From NCBI GenBank assembly GCA_002699125.1, contig PABI01000098.1, positions 1 to 54,226 of the forward strand: a DNA stretch of 54,226 nucleotides. The letters are read 5' to 3'. The DNA comes from Anaerolineaceae bacterium. GTDB taxonomy: Bacteria; Chloroflexota; Anaerolineae; Promineifilales; Promineifilaceae. The stretch's first letter is position 1; every line of letters begins with the position of its first letter. A program made the position numbers and the translations under genes. Shown in pieces: positions 43,161 to 51,294 of the stretch. The notes beneath the pieces are model-generated. The model had not been told where the DNA came from. It made no database searches and saw only the letters and a program-made list of their open reading frames with translations.

Positions 43161-43604
43161 TGCTTTTTCTCCCGAGAAAATGAGAGTTGAAGAATGTCAT
43201 AATTTGCGCATGACAAATGGCACTATGGGGGTAGAGTAAAGCTGATATGATATACACATAAGCCGCCGTTAACGATGAAACGGCAGAGTCAAAACATAAT
43301 GTGTAATCTGGATTGTCTTGGCTGTTGATTACAGGTTTGTAGCAACACCAGCTTCCTAAATTTTGTGGTTATGATTGCACTCCACAGCGTGTAATTGTAA
43401 CGTCGGCTTAATATAAACTGCCTCTTCAAGATAGTAGTTTTTTTGGGTGAGCCAGTATCCTGCCAGGGGTACTCTTACAGCGAGTTGTTGAATCGGGTTG
43501 TTGTAAACTAGGTGCCCTGCCTCGTTTACTTCACAGTAGGTGTTTACTTCCATAGCGAGAGGCCAGGCGAAAGTCTGGCCTCTCTTGCTGTTCGCTTAAA
43601 GCAA
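43161..43604. other. Intergenic region with a hairpin and a doubtful small frame
   Basis: A 65-codon minus-strand frame (43356-43553, MEVNTYCEVNEAGHLVYNN start) lacks a free ribosome site, because a 10-bp hairpin (GAGAGGCCAG/CTGGCCTCTC, 43557-43566 with 43575-43584) lies directly before its ATG. The hairpin more likely ends the lipoprotein transcript from 43605, though it lacks a T-run. Nothing else was found. Confidence 0.45.
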
Positions 43605-44123
43605 TCACGTGCACCGCTTTTTATATAATTCAGTAGCTAGTTGGCACCATTTTTGCAGTTCTGTTGGGTTGAGGACCATAGGAGCAGTAAGAATTTCCTG
43701 AGTTGCAGAACTGCTGTTTGGCTGAGAGGAGCGGAGGGTAACGGCCGTTTCCAAAGCAAGATCAGCCGCTGGTGTTGAGCCGCGACTTTCTGCAACTTTA
43801 GGCCCATCATCGGGTGTTGGGGGCAGCGGACCGGCATCCCCTTCACTACCGGTGGCCGACGGCGGCTCCTCAGCGGTTTCCTCTTCAGTTTCTATCTCAA
43901 CAGTTTCCACCACAGTCTCGGTAACAACCCGCGTCACTTCCACAGTCTCACCTTCTTCAACTACTGTTTCAGTAACAACGCGAGTTACTTCCACCGTGAC
44001 GGTTTCCGGCTCTGGGGAACAAGCGACAAATAGGGCAAGCACGAGCAACAGAGACAATCCTAGCCATTTAAGAAGTTGACTCGCTTTTCTTTGTTGATGT
44101 GTTCGCCTACGGTGCTTCTTCAT
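43605..44123 (-). CDS. Lipoprotein with Val/Thr stalk
   Basis: The 172-residue product has a basic start (MKKHRRRTHQQRKASQ), a hydrophobic segment and lipobox FVAC near residue 36. The stalk TVTVEVTRVVTETVVEEG is repeated twice and followed by an acidic and Pro-rich part; the last 60 residues contain three Cys-free helices and a final WCQLATELYKKRCT. The stalk is nearly identical to that of the solute-binding protein at 53194. Its start overlaps the end of the VWA lipoprotein gene by 17 bases. Function is unknown. Confidence 0.75.
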   Translation of the reverse strand: MKKHRRRTHQQRKASQLLKWLGLSLLLVLALFVACSPEPETVTVEVTRVVTETVVEEGETVEVTRVVTETVVETVEIETEEETAEEPPSATGSEGDAGPLPPTPDDGPKVAESRGSTPAADLALETAVTLRSSQPNSSSATQEILTAPMVLNPTELQKWCQLATELYKKRCT

Positions 44124-45084
44124 CTAGCACCTCAAATATTATCTCTACAAGAATATCAGTCAGGTTGGTGATGGGTTGAACGGCAGGTACATTGACTGGA
44201 TTGCCTTCTGGACTGTTGCCTACGAAGATAAAACGGCCGTTCCCCGCCTCGGCAATTTGCTGGTAAATTTCAATTCCTGTTTCATTTAGCCCCTCATTGC
44301 CTATTGTGAAAATGGCGATGTTTTGATCTGATGCCAGCGCTAAAATTTCTTCAAGGGGAAGTGGGTCTATTGTGTTTGGGTGCGGCGGTGCATTGCCGAG
44401 TAAGATCAACAAATGTGCTGCCTCAGGATTCCAGTTCATGCTGTTGACAGCGTGAAATAGACCATCGTTCAAGTTTTCTGGATAATCACCGCCGCCAACG
44501 GCCGTTACGGTCATCAAATTCTTGGCAAACAGCGCCCAATCATTAGTTAAACCAAATAACTGAACTGAATCACTTTTTGCCTGATCGCGGTAGACGACAA
44601 AGCCGTAGCGCAGCGTAACGTCATGGGGCAAAGTGGCAAGTTCGGCAGCTATCTCGTCTAACCGTGTTTGGAGGATATTCAGTTCATCAGCCATGCTGCC
44701 GGTGGCGTCTAGCAAGAGCACTAAATCTAGTTGGCGTGTGTTGGTTGTTTGACCGGAATCGATGCGGTTGGCGGGTGGGGGTTGACTGGTAATGGCCGTA
44801 TCGCTGCTGGCAATTACATTCGGCGTGGCGCGGGGGGCATCTGTTTTGCTGCCGGTGTCTGGTGGGGGCGGCAGTTCGCCGCTGTCTTCCTCGCTACCTG
44901 TGGCGTCGATGCCTTCGTCTTCAATCGCTTCGCTATCGGTGGTGTCATCAATGGCTCCCGTGTCGGTTTCGCTGGTATCTTCAACGGCTTCATCAGTACT
45001 GCCGCCACACGCTGCCAGCACCAGGAGAAAAACGATTAAGAAGCTAAGCCAGATCTGTGTCTTTCTAAAATTCTTCACAGCCAC
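44107..45084 (-). CDS. VWA-domain lipoprotein
   Basis: The start is GTG 45084 (a second GTG at 45078 is possible), giving up to 325 residues. The signal ends in lipobox LAAC near residue 26, followed by a Ser/Thr/Asp/Glu-rich linker. Residues ~115-310 form a von Willebrand A domain with MIDAS LVLLLDATGSMADE (D-x-x-G-S variant of D-x-S-x-S), and a YGFVVYRD strand and GLFHAVNSMNW helix. It probably mediates metal-dependent surface adhesion or protein assembly. It overlaps the following stalk lipoprotein gene, so the two are coexpressed. Confidence 0.87.
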   Translation of the reverse strand: MAVKNFRKTQIWLSFLIVFLLVLAACGGSTDEAVEDTSETDTGAIDDTTDSEAIEDEGIDATGSEEDSGELPPPPDTGSKTDAPRATPNVIASSDTAITSQPPPANRIDSGQTTNTRQLDLVLLLDATGSMADELNILQTRLDEIAAELATLPHDVTLRYGFVVYRDQAKSDSVQLFGLTNDWALFAKNLMTVTAVGGGDYPENLNDGLFHAVNSMNWNPEAAHLLILLGNAPPHPNTIDPLPLEEILALASDQNIAIFTIGNEGLNETGIEIYQQIAEAGNGRFIFVGNSPEGNPVNVPAVQPITNLTDILVEIIFEVLDEEAP

Positions 45085-45423
45085 TTTCCCAAATAGAAGT
45101 TACATAATAGACCAGCGCCACTTGCCTGAAAGGCAGATAGACCGCTGTGTTTCAGGCAGAGCATACAATATTAACGACAAAATGTGAATTTTAGTTCCGG
45201 CAGGGAAGCAAAATCGCTTGAGATGTGGTCCTTAACGTGAATCGGGATTTGATTTTGCCGACGGCAATTTTCTTCGGCTGCGATTTCAGTCCCATTTTCA
45301 TTGGATTATTTGTTACAATGTGATGGTCAACGGCCGTTTCACCCGACTCAAGTTTGCCAGACTCTTATTGGTTCATCTCGCACATTCACTGCAACCACAT
45401 TTCATTCTGTCAGGAGGGTTCAG
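45085..45423. other. Intergenic region between divergent surface-protein genes
   Basis: It contains an inverted repeat GCCTGAAA/TTTCAGGC (~45124 and ~45149) and TACAAT at 45314-45319, a plausible -10 without a good -35. No gene is called in it; the plus-strand frame from 45301 lacks a ribosome site until ATG 45424. Confidence 0.5.
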
Positions 45424-47718
45424 ATGAAAGTCCATTTAAGAATTCTTGTAATTCCCCTATTTTTGCTGGCAATGATAATGATCATTCAGCACGTTTTACG
45501 ACCGGTCTATGCAGCCGGGCCTTGGTACGTGGCCCCTGGCGGCGCGGATGGCAATGATTGCCTCAGTCCGGCTGCACCATGCGCCACCATCAACGGTGCT
45601 CTCAACAAACCCGGCTTCGTCCCAGGTGACACGATCAATGTGGCTGTTGGCATCTACACAGGCACTGGTGATGAAGTTATCCTTCTAAACAAAGACGCTA
45701 CATTAGCTGGTGGGTGGAATGCTAGCTTTTCCGCGCAGAACGGTTACTCGACGATTGATGGGGAAGCATCGCGTCCAGGCATTATGGTAAACAATGGGGT
45801 TACGGCCGTAGTCGGGCGTTTTGTGGTGCAGAATGGCAGCAGTTGGGGAGGGGCAGGAGTATGTAATTTAGGAACCTTGACCCTTATCAACATGACTATT
45901 AGCGATAATAATGCTAATACCAGTGCCAGCGTTAGTAATAGTAATGATTGCAATACCTCTCTCAATGGAGGCGGGATCTACAACACAAATACCGGCGTGC
46001 TGACCCTTAACGACAGTGAGGTGAGCGGCAATAGTGTCGATTGTCTTGGCAGCGCCGTTTACAACGAAGGGGAATTTACCTCGGGAAACAGTATTTTCTC
46101 TGAAAATACAGCTGGAGGTGCCGCTTGCATAGGGGTGGCTGTGGTGAATAAAAGCGCCATGACTCTTACGAATACGACGATTCGTGATAACGTTATAGGA
46201 GGTGGTATTTATAACAATGGCGCATCCGCCTCACTCATTATAAATAATGGTGCTATCAGCGGAAATGATGTAGGCGATGAATGGACCAGTGGCGGTATTA
46301 CCAACTGGGGCGGCAGCGTGACCCTGAATAATAGTGCGGTTAACGATAATTGGGGATCTGCCAGTGGAGGAATCCATAACGGCAATGATGGTACGCTCAT
46401 CATAAACAATAGTACTGTTAGCAATAATATTATTTCCCCTTTCAATTCTTGTTTGCCTTCTGGAATAGATGCTTGTAATGGTGGAGGCATTTCCAATAAT
46501 TCTGGTACTGTAATTCTGAGTAGCAGCACTGTCAGCCATAATAAAACTCCTGACGAAGAATGTTTTGAAGCGTCTGTTTGTACCGGTGGGGGCATCTACA
46601 ATTATTCTGGTGTCATCACTCTGCAAAACAGTATTCTCGCTGATAACACTGCCTCAGGAGGTAGTCCCGATTGTGGCGGTACGATTGGCAGTGCAGGCTA
46701 CAATCTAATTGGGGACAGTTCGGGCTGTTCTTTTACGTCGGCCACTGGGGACCTGCTAAATATTAACCCTAAACTTGGTCCCTTATTTGGAACTCCTGGG
46801 TATCATTTTCTGTTATCGGGTAGCCCAGCAATTGATGGGGGCAACCCGGCAGGCTGCACCGACAACCTGGACAACCTCTTGAATACAGACCAGAGAGGTG
46901 TGCCACGAGTTGGTCGTTGTGATATTGGCTCTTATGAATTTGATCCCAACAATGACGTTACGCAGGTTTTTTTGCCCGTCACCTTCCGTGATTTTTGTGC
47001 TGACTTTTTTGATAACTTTGGTAACCCGGCTAGCGGTTGGTCTGTGGGTGAAAATGCTCAGGTTCGGTTTGAGTATCTGAATGGTGAATACCGCGTTTTG
47101 AGCAAAGAAGCAGGATTTATCTATTTCTTCCGCGCACCTACTTGCTCGCGCGAGAATTATATTGTGGAGACAGACGCTCGTTGGGTTGGCACGCCGGGTG
47201 GCAGTTATGGACTCATTTTTGGCATCAGTGACAGCCTTGACGAGTTTTTTAATCAGTATTATCTCTTTGATATCAACACTGATTTCCAAAGCTTCCGGCT
47301 GCTGCGCCGTAATTCAGATGGAAGCTTTACGGCCGTTGCGCCACCCACCACTAGTTCAGCCATCAACAGTGGGAACGCGGCTAACCATCTAAAAGTAATG
47401 CGTAACGGTGACCAGATCACATTGGAGGTGAATGGCACGGTGCTGGGCAGCTGGATTGATGGTGTCATTACCGGCTTGACCGACGTGGGTCTTATAGCCA
47501 GCCCATACAGCAACATTCCCACATCAGATGCTCGCTTTGACAACTTTGCTGTGAATAACCTGTCGGGTAGCGCTACGTTTCAATCCAGGCCCCAGGAGCC
47601 TCATATCGAAACAAATAACGAGACTGTGACTTGCACGCCTGTTTCGTGGATTGGTGTGCCTGATGCCAACGTTAGCGGGCATTGCGCACCAGGTTGGGTA
47701 AACGATGGTTCTCATTGA
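45424..47718 (+). CDS. Secreted right-handed beta-helix protein with C-terminal jellyroll domain
   Basis: Start ATG 45424 has AGGAGG 8 nt upstream and gives 764 residues. A signal peptide (LVIPLFLLAMIMIIQHVLRP...VYAA) precedes ~400 residues of parallel beta-helix repeats rich in N-N-S and G-G-I-Y-N units (GGGIYNTNTGVLTLNDSEV, GGISNNSGTVILSSSTV). This ends in the conserved module GSPAIDGGNPAGC...DQRGVPRVGRCDIGSYEF known as choice-of-anchor Q. A C-terminal LamG-like domain (~550-740) starts CADFFDNFGNPASGWSV. It is likely an extracellular polysaccharide-binding or adhesive protein. Confidence 0.85.
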   Translation: MKVHLRILVIPLFLLAMIMIIQHVLRPVYAAGPWYVAPGGADGNDCLSPAAPCATINGALNKPGFVPGDTINVAVGIYTGTGDEVILLNKDATLAGGWNASFSAQNGYSTIDGEASRPGIMVNNGVTAVVGRFVVQNGSSWGGAGVCNLGTLTLINMTISDNNANTSASVSNSNDCNTSLNGGGIYNTNTGVLTLNDSEVSGNSVDCLGSAVYNEGEFTSGNSIFSENTAGGAACIGVAVVNKSAMTLTNTTIRDNVIGGGIYNNGASASLIINNGAISGNDVGDEWTSGGITNWGGSVTLNNSAVNDNWGSASGGIHNGNDGTLIINNSTVSNNIISPFNSCLPSGIDACNGGGISNNSGTVILSSSTVSHNKTPDEECFEASVCTGGGIYNYSGVITLQNSILADNTASGGSPDCGGTIGSAGYNLIGDSSGCSFTSATGDLLNINPKLGPLFGTPGYHFLLSGSPAIDGGNPAGCTDNLDNLLNTDQRGVPRVGRCDIGSYEFDPNNDVTQVFLPVTFRDFCADFFDNFGNPASGWSVGENAQVRFEYLNGEYRVLSKEAGFIYFFRAPTCSRENYIVETDARWVGTPGGSYGLIFGISDSLDEFFNQYYLFDINTDFQSFRLLRRNSDGSFTAVAPPTTSSAINSGNAANHLKVMRNGDQITLEVNGTVLGSWIDGVITGLTDVGLIASPYSNIPTSDARFDNFAVNNLSGSATFQSRPQEPHIETNNETVTCTPVSWIGVPDANVSGHCAPGWVNDGSH

Positions 47719-47773
47719 TTTTAGGCGTTCAAATGAGCAGAAATAATGAGACGTTTGATTCGGAGAAATCAAA

Positions 47774-49162
47774 ATGAAAAAATACCTCAAATTAAAGGTA
47801 ATAACGTCATTGTTTATAACAGCAATCGCGTTGGTTGGTTTGCTGCCTGGTTGCTCAAATGCGGCCGATGAAGAAGCCACGGCCGTATCCATCACCGCCA
47901 CCAGCAATGCCCAAATTGCCGACATGACCGCCCGGGCAGTTGAGCTGGCCACCAGCACCGCCCAGGCAGAGGCCACGGCGGAAACGGCCGTTTCCCTCAC
48001 CGCTACCTCCCAACATCAGGCAACCCTGACGGCTCAGGCTGAGACCACTGCCGCTGCTGACGCCGCCACCACCACGGCCGAATTTGCCGCCACGGCCACG
48101 GAAGAAGCCGCCGCATTAGCCACCAAAGAAGCGCAGGACGCTGCCAGGGCCACGCTCCAGGCAGAGTTAACGGCGACGGCCCAAACGATAGAAGCCGCGA
48201 CGGCCGTTGCTATCATAGAAAAAAATGCCTTAGTCGATGAAGCCAAAATTTTCACGCCTGTTTACGGACCGCGTGATGAGGAACTGGTTCACGTTGACGA
48301 TGATTTTATAGAAACCAGCTTTGCCAACGTCAAACTGCGTGATTTCCTGGTTGAGGCGACCTTTACGGTTGATCTGAGCGGAATCTTTCCCAGCGATCGC
48401 GACGTTGGCTTTCAGTTTCGTTTTCAAGACGAAGGTTCCTATCGTTTGGTGCTGACGCTGGATGGCGACTGGGAATTAGTATGGCGTGAAGATGAGGATT
48501 TCAAGCTCGTTCAAGACGGCCATATTGATGACCTTACCCGGGACGGCCGTAACACTATCACTTTATACGCAAACGGGCCGGATGGCTTTTTCTTTGTGAA
48601 CGGCGATCTTGTGGCGGAGCTAACGCTGATCGATTGGCAAGAAATGGGCGACATTGGCGCTGGCATTGAGTATTTTACCAATCACGAATCAGATGATGAC
48701 ATCACCCAACTTGAAGCCTTTACGATCTGGCCGCTGGAAGAAATCACCGCGGTACCTCCTCCAGGGCCGGAAGTGACCCAGCCCCCGCCCGGTTTTAACG
48801 GCACCGCGCTGCGCGATGACATGGATAATTTGCGTATCACCATTGAGCAGATCGGTGGCCTGCTGGATCGTCTCTACAACGGTGAAACGCAGAGCTGTGC
48901 TGAATATTTGGGTTACTTTTATGCCCTGGCCAACCGGCCCACTTATAGTGGCCTACCGGTTGAGTGGCAGGGGGTCTACAATGAATACATCTTTGCCGCC
49001 GATAATATTATCGCCACCAATAGCGGTGTCCGAACCCTTTGCGAGGAGGGTGGTGGTGTCATTGGCGAGCTTGATTATGGTGTGGCCCGGCAGGGCATCG
49101 GCGAGAGCCTCAATCGCATCAATCAGGCCATCCAGACGGCCAATACTTTGCTAGGTGGTTAA
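47774..49162 (+). CDS. Lipoprotein with long Ala/Thr stalk and jellyroll domain
   Basis: The 462-residue product has lipobox LPGC near residue 27. Residues ~35-155 are a very Ala/Thr/Glu-rich helix (TATSNAQIADMTARAVELAT, AEATAETAVSLTATS), possibly a trimeric coiled stalk. Residues ~160-320 form a LamG/DUF1080-like domain (VGFQFRFQDEGSYRLVLTLD, DGRNTITLYANGPDGFFFVN). A Pro-rich hinge (PPPGPEVTQPPPGF) leads to a C-terminal helical domain with two Cys. ACGGCCGT motifs encode several of the TAV triplets in the stalk. The lipoprotein at 7373 has a shorter stalk of the same kind. Confidence 0.8.
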   Translation: MKKYLKLKVITSLFITAIALVGLLPGCSNAADEEATAVSITATSNAQIADMTARAVELATSTAQAEATAETAVSLTATSQHQATLTAQAETTAAADAATTTAEFAATATEEAAALATKEAQDAARATLQAELTATAQTIEAATAVAIIEKNALVDEAKIFTPVYGPRDEELVHVDDDFIETSFANVKLRDFLVEATFTVDLSGIFPSDRDVGFQFRFQDEGSYRLVLTLDGDWELVWREDEDFKLVQDGHIDDLTRDGRNTITLYANGPDGFFFVNGDLVAELTLIDWQEMGDIGAGIEYFTNHESDDDITQLEAFTIWPLEEITAVPPPGPEVTQPPPGFNGTALRDDMDNLRITIEQIGGLLDRLYNGETQSCAEYLGYFYALANRPTYSGLPVEWQGVYNEYIFAADNIIATNSGVRTLCEEGGGVIGELDYGVARQGIGESLNRINQAIQTANTLLGG

Positions 49163-49260
49163 ACCTGTTTGCCCATTGCTAATATTTGCTGCATGTTCAT
49201 TTGCTTTTTTCGTGCGCGAGGGGCAAAGTACGGTTCAATTCTTGAACGGAGAAAAATAAT

Positions 49261-50823
49261 ATGCAGCAAATATTAGCGATTTTAGGTAAAAGTTTCCTGC
49301 TCATTGGGCTGCTTTTTGTGGGCTGTCGCCAAACGGCCGTTCCCCCAGCAACATCAACGGCCACAGCGGTGCCTCAAGTTGCAACGCTTACGCTCACTGA
49401 TGAGGAACTGGCTTCAGAAACGGCCGTTCCCCCCTCAGACACTATTCGCGAGATCACCATTTTGTACACTAATGATGAGCATGGCTGGATGGCCGGCTCA
49501 CAGGCCGGAGCCAGCGCCGCTAACCTGATGGGCCTGTGGCGCACCGCTGAAGGCTATCAGCCAGATAGTGACAATTTCTTGCTCCTCAGCGGTGGCGATA
49601 TGTGGACCGGACCGGCCATTTCCACCTGGTTTCAGGGGCAGAGCATGGCCGAGGTGATGAACGCCATGGGCTACGATGCTGCCGCCGTGGGCAACCACGA
49701 GTTCGATTTTGGCCTGGAGGCGCTGCAAACCCGCGCCGCCGAATCCGAATTTCCTTTTTTGAGCGCCAACATTCGTACTAAAAGTGATGGCACAACGCCG
49801 GAAGATTTGGGGATACGGCCGTACACCATCATCACCGTCAACGACATTCAAGTGGGCATTATCGGCCTCACCACCACTAGCACGCCCGTCACCACCAACC
49901 CGGTCAACGTGGCCGAGTTTGACTTTATTGATTACGAGACGGCGCTGCGTGAGGTGGTGCCGCAGGTGAAGGCCGCCGGAGCCGAAATGATCGTTGTGCC
50001 AGGCCACATTTGCCAGGCAGAATTGGAAAGTTTGGCCCAGGAAGTGGCCGATTTGGGCATTCACCTGCTGGGCGGCGGCCATTGCAATGAGCTGCTGGCC
50101 ACAGAACTGAACGGTATCGTGCTGCTGGAGGGCGGTACGGCCTTTGCCGGTTATGCCCACGCCACCTTCCATTTTGATACCGCCAGCGATACGGTCGTGG
50201 CTGTGGATTATGACGTGCGGCCCAACAGCGGCGGCACGGCCGATCCCATCGTCGAGTCAATTATCATGCGCTGGCAGGAAGAAGCCGATGCCGAGCTGAA
50301 CCGCACCATCGGCTACAGCGAGCAAGGGTTGGTGCAGCGCAGCCAGGGGATGCAGTCGCTCATCACCGAGGCGTGGCTGTGGGCTTATCCTACGGCCGAT
50401 GTGGCCATCACCAACTTAGGTGGGATGCGCACCGATTTGCCACCGGGTGACATTACCCTGGCCGACGTGGTTGGCGTGATGCCGTTTGACAACGTGATTG
50501 TGGAGTTGCAGCTAACCGGCGAGCAGCTGGACGTGATGCTGGGCCAACCTTCGGCTGCTGTTGGCGGCGTATACCGCGACAACTTCCGCTGGTATTTGAA
50601 GGCCACTGGTGAAGAACTCGATTCGGACGAAATTTACACCGTCCTGGTGAATGATTTCATGTATGCCGGGGGTGATGATTACGCCTTGTTGTCCGTCTAC
50701 GATCCCGAAGGCTACAACACGGCCATTAACTGGCGTCAGCCGGTCATCGACTGGATCATGGCCCAAGATTCCTCGCCGGAAAACCCGATTGATGCCGCCA
50801 TCGCCGAGTTGACCATGCCATAG
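49261..50823 (+). CDS. 5'-nucleotidase/UshA-like lipoprotein
   Basis: The 520-residue protein has lipobox FVGC near residue 22 and a Thr/Pro-rich tether. The metallophosphatase domain carries ILYTNDEHGW, LLSGGDMWTGP, GNHEFDFG and GHICQAE/GGGHCNE; the C-terminal domain has NLGGMRTDLPPGDITLADV and NDFMYAGGDDY, the substrate-binding motif. It removes phosphate from extracellular nucleotides, or related 2',3'-cyclic compounds, for uptake. AGAAAAAT precedes the start. Confidence 0.93.
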   Translation: MQQILAILGKSFLLIGLLFVGCRQTAVPPATSTATAVPQVATLTLTDEELASETAVPPSDTIREITILYTNDEHGWMAGSQAGASAANLMGLWRTAEGYQPDSDNFLLLSGGDMWTGPAISTWFQGQSMAEVMNAMGYDAAAVGNHEFDFGLEALQTRAAESEFPFLSANIRTKSDGTTPEDLGIRPYTIITVNDIQVGIIGLTTTSTPVTTNPVNVAEFDFIDYETALREVVPQVKAAGAEMIVVPGHICQAELESLAQEVADLGIHLLGGGHCNELLATELNGIVLLEGGTAFAGYAHATFHFDTASDTVVAVDYDVRPNSGGTADPIVESIIMRWQEEADAELNRTIGYSEQGLVQRSQGMQSLITEAWLWAYPTADVAITNLGGMRTDLPPGDITLADVVGVMPFDNVIVELQLTGEQLDVMLGQPSAAVGGVYRDNFRWYLKATGEELDSDEIYTVLVNDFMYAGGDDYALLSVYDPEGYNTAINWRQPVIDWIMAQDSSPENPIDAAIAELTMP

Positions 50824-50858
50824 GGGCCGGGTTTTTTGTTGCAACCCATAAACGCGAA

Positions 50859-50918
50859 ACGAGGCCTGAGCGTTCGACTGAGCTCACGCCGAGGTCCTGT
50901 CGAACGCTCAGGCCTCGT
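50859..50918. repeat. 20-bp perfect inverted repeat
   Basis: ACGAGGCCTGAGCGTTCGAC (50859-50878) pairs with 50899-50918 around a 20-base loop. This resembles a mobile intergenic element, and could also act as a bidirectional terminator for the 5'-nucleotidase gene, although T-runs are absent. Confidence 0.8.
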
Positions 50919-50961
50919 CTACTACCGACAATTCTTCCGGGCACACACTGCTGTAAAATGG

Positions 50962-50990
50962 TTGACAATCGACCGGCAATTTTGTATGGT
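50962..50990 (+). promoter_or_regulatory. Sigma-70-type promoter for putative small RNA
   Basis: TTGACA (50962-50967), a 17-bp spacer and TATGGT (50985-50990). The expected start is near 50997. Confidence 0.65.
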
Positions 50991-50996
50991 TACGCC

Positions 50997-51173
50997 ACGA
51001 TGAACGACTGGCTGATTGTGACCAACGCTCCTGTACCTACCCGCCCCGTTGCCTGGGCAGCGGGAGGCTGGCGTTTGTCACACATGCAGCGCATAAAATC
51101 ACTCATCTAACCCAAGACTGATCTGCAACTGTGAAAACGCTCCGCCCCGTGTCTGCCCGGCACGGGGCTTTTT
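50997..51173 (+). ncRNA. Putative structured small RNA
   Basis: A ~175-nt transcript is framed by a good promoter and a Rho-independent terminator, with no convincing protein. Inside it, 51018-51028 pairs with 51071-51081 (10 of 11), and 51045-51052 pairs with 51057-51064 around loop CTGG (one G-U), giving a long stacked hairpin. A 36-codon frame (51000-51110, MNDWLIVTNAPVPTRP start) lies within it but has no ribosome site. It does not match SRP RNA, and no T-box or riboswitch signature was recognised. It could be a leader of proS only if the terminator is read through. Confidence 0.5.
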
Positions 51174-51175
51174 CT
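51144..51175 (+). terminator. Rho-independent terminator of the small RNA
   Basis: GCCCCGTG (51144-51151) pairs with CACGGGGC (51161-51168), followed by TTTTTCTTTTT. Confidence 0.88.
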
Positions 51176-51211
51176 TTTTGGCCACTGGAGATTGGAGATT
51201 AATATTTATTT

Positions 51212-51279
51212 GCCACAGAGGAAAAAGAGAATTCAGAGGATTGAGAGCAAATCTCTAAAATCTCTGTGAACTCTGTGGC
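51212..51279. repeat. Inverted word repeat just upstream of proS
   Basis: GCCACAGAG (51212-51220) pairs with CTCTGTGGC (51271-51279); internal AGAATTCAGAGG and AAATCTCTGTGAAC words are related to the CAGAG repeats elsewhere. It ends 15 bp before the proS start. Confidence 0.6.
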
Positions 51280-51294
51280 TAAGGAAATTTAAAT

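Noticed and set aside
43356..43553. 65-codon minus-strand frame
   Set aside because: A strong hairpin covers the place of its ribosome site and no family was recognised; kept only as a note in the intergenic entry.
51000..51110. 36-codon frame inside the small-RNA region
   Set aside because: It has no ribosome site, and the DNA is better explained as stem-loop RNA.
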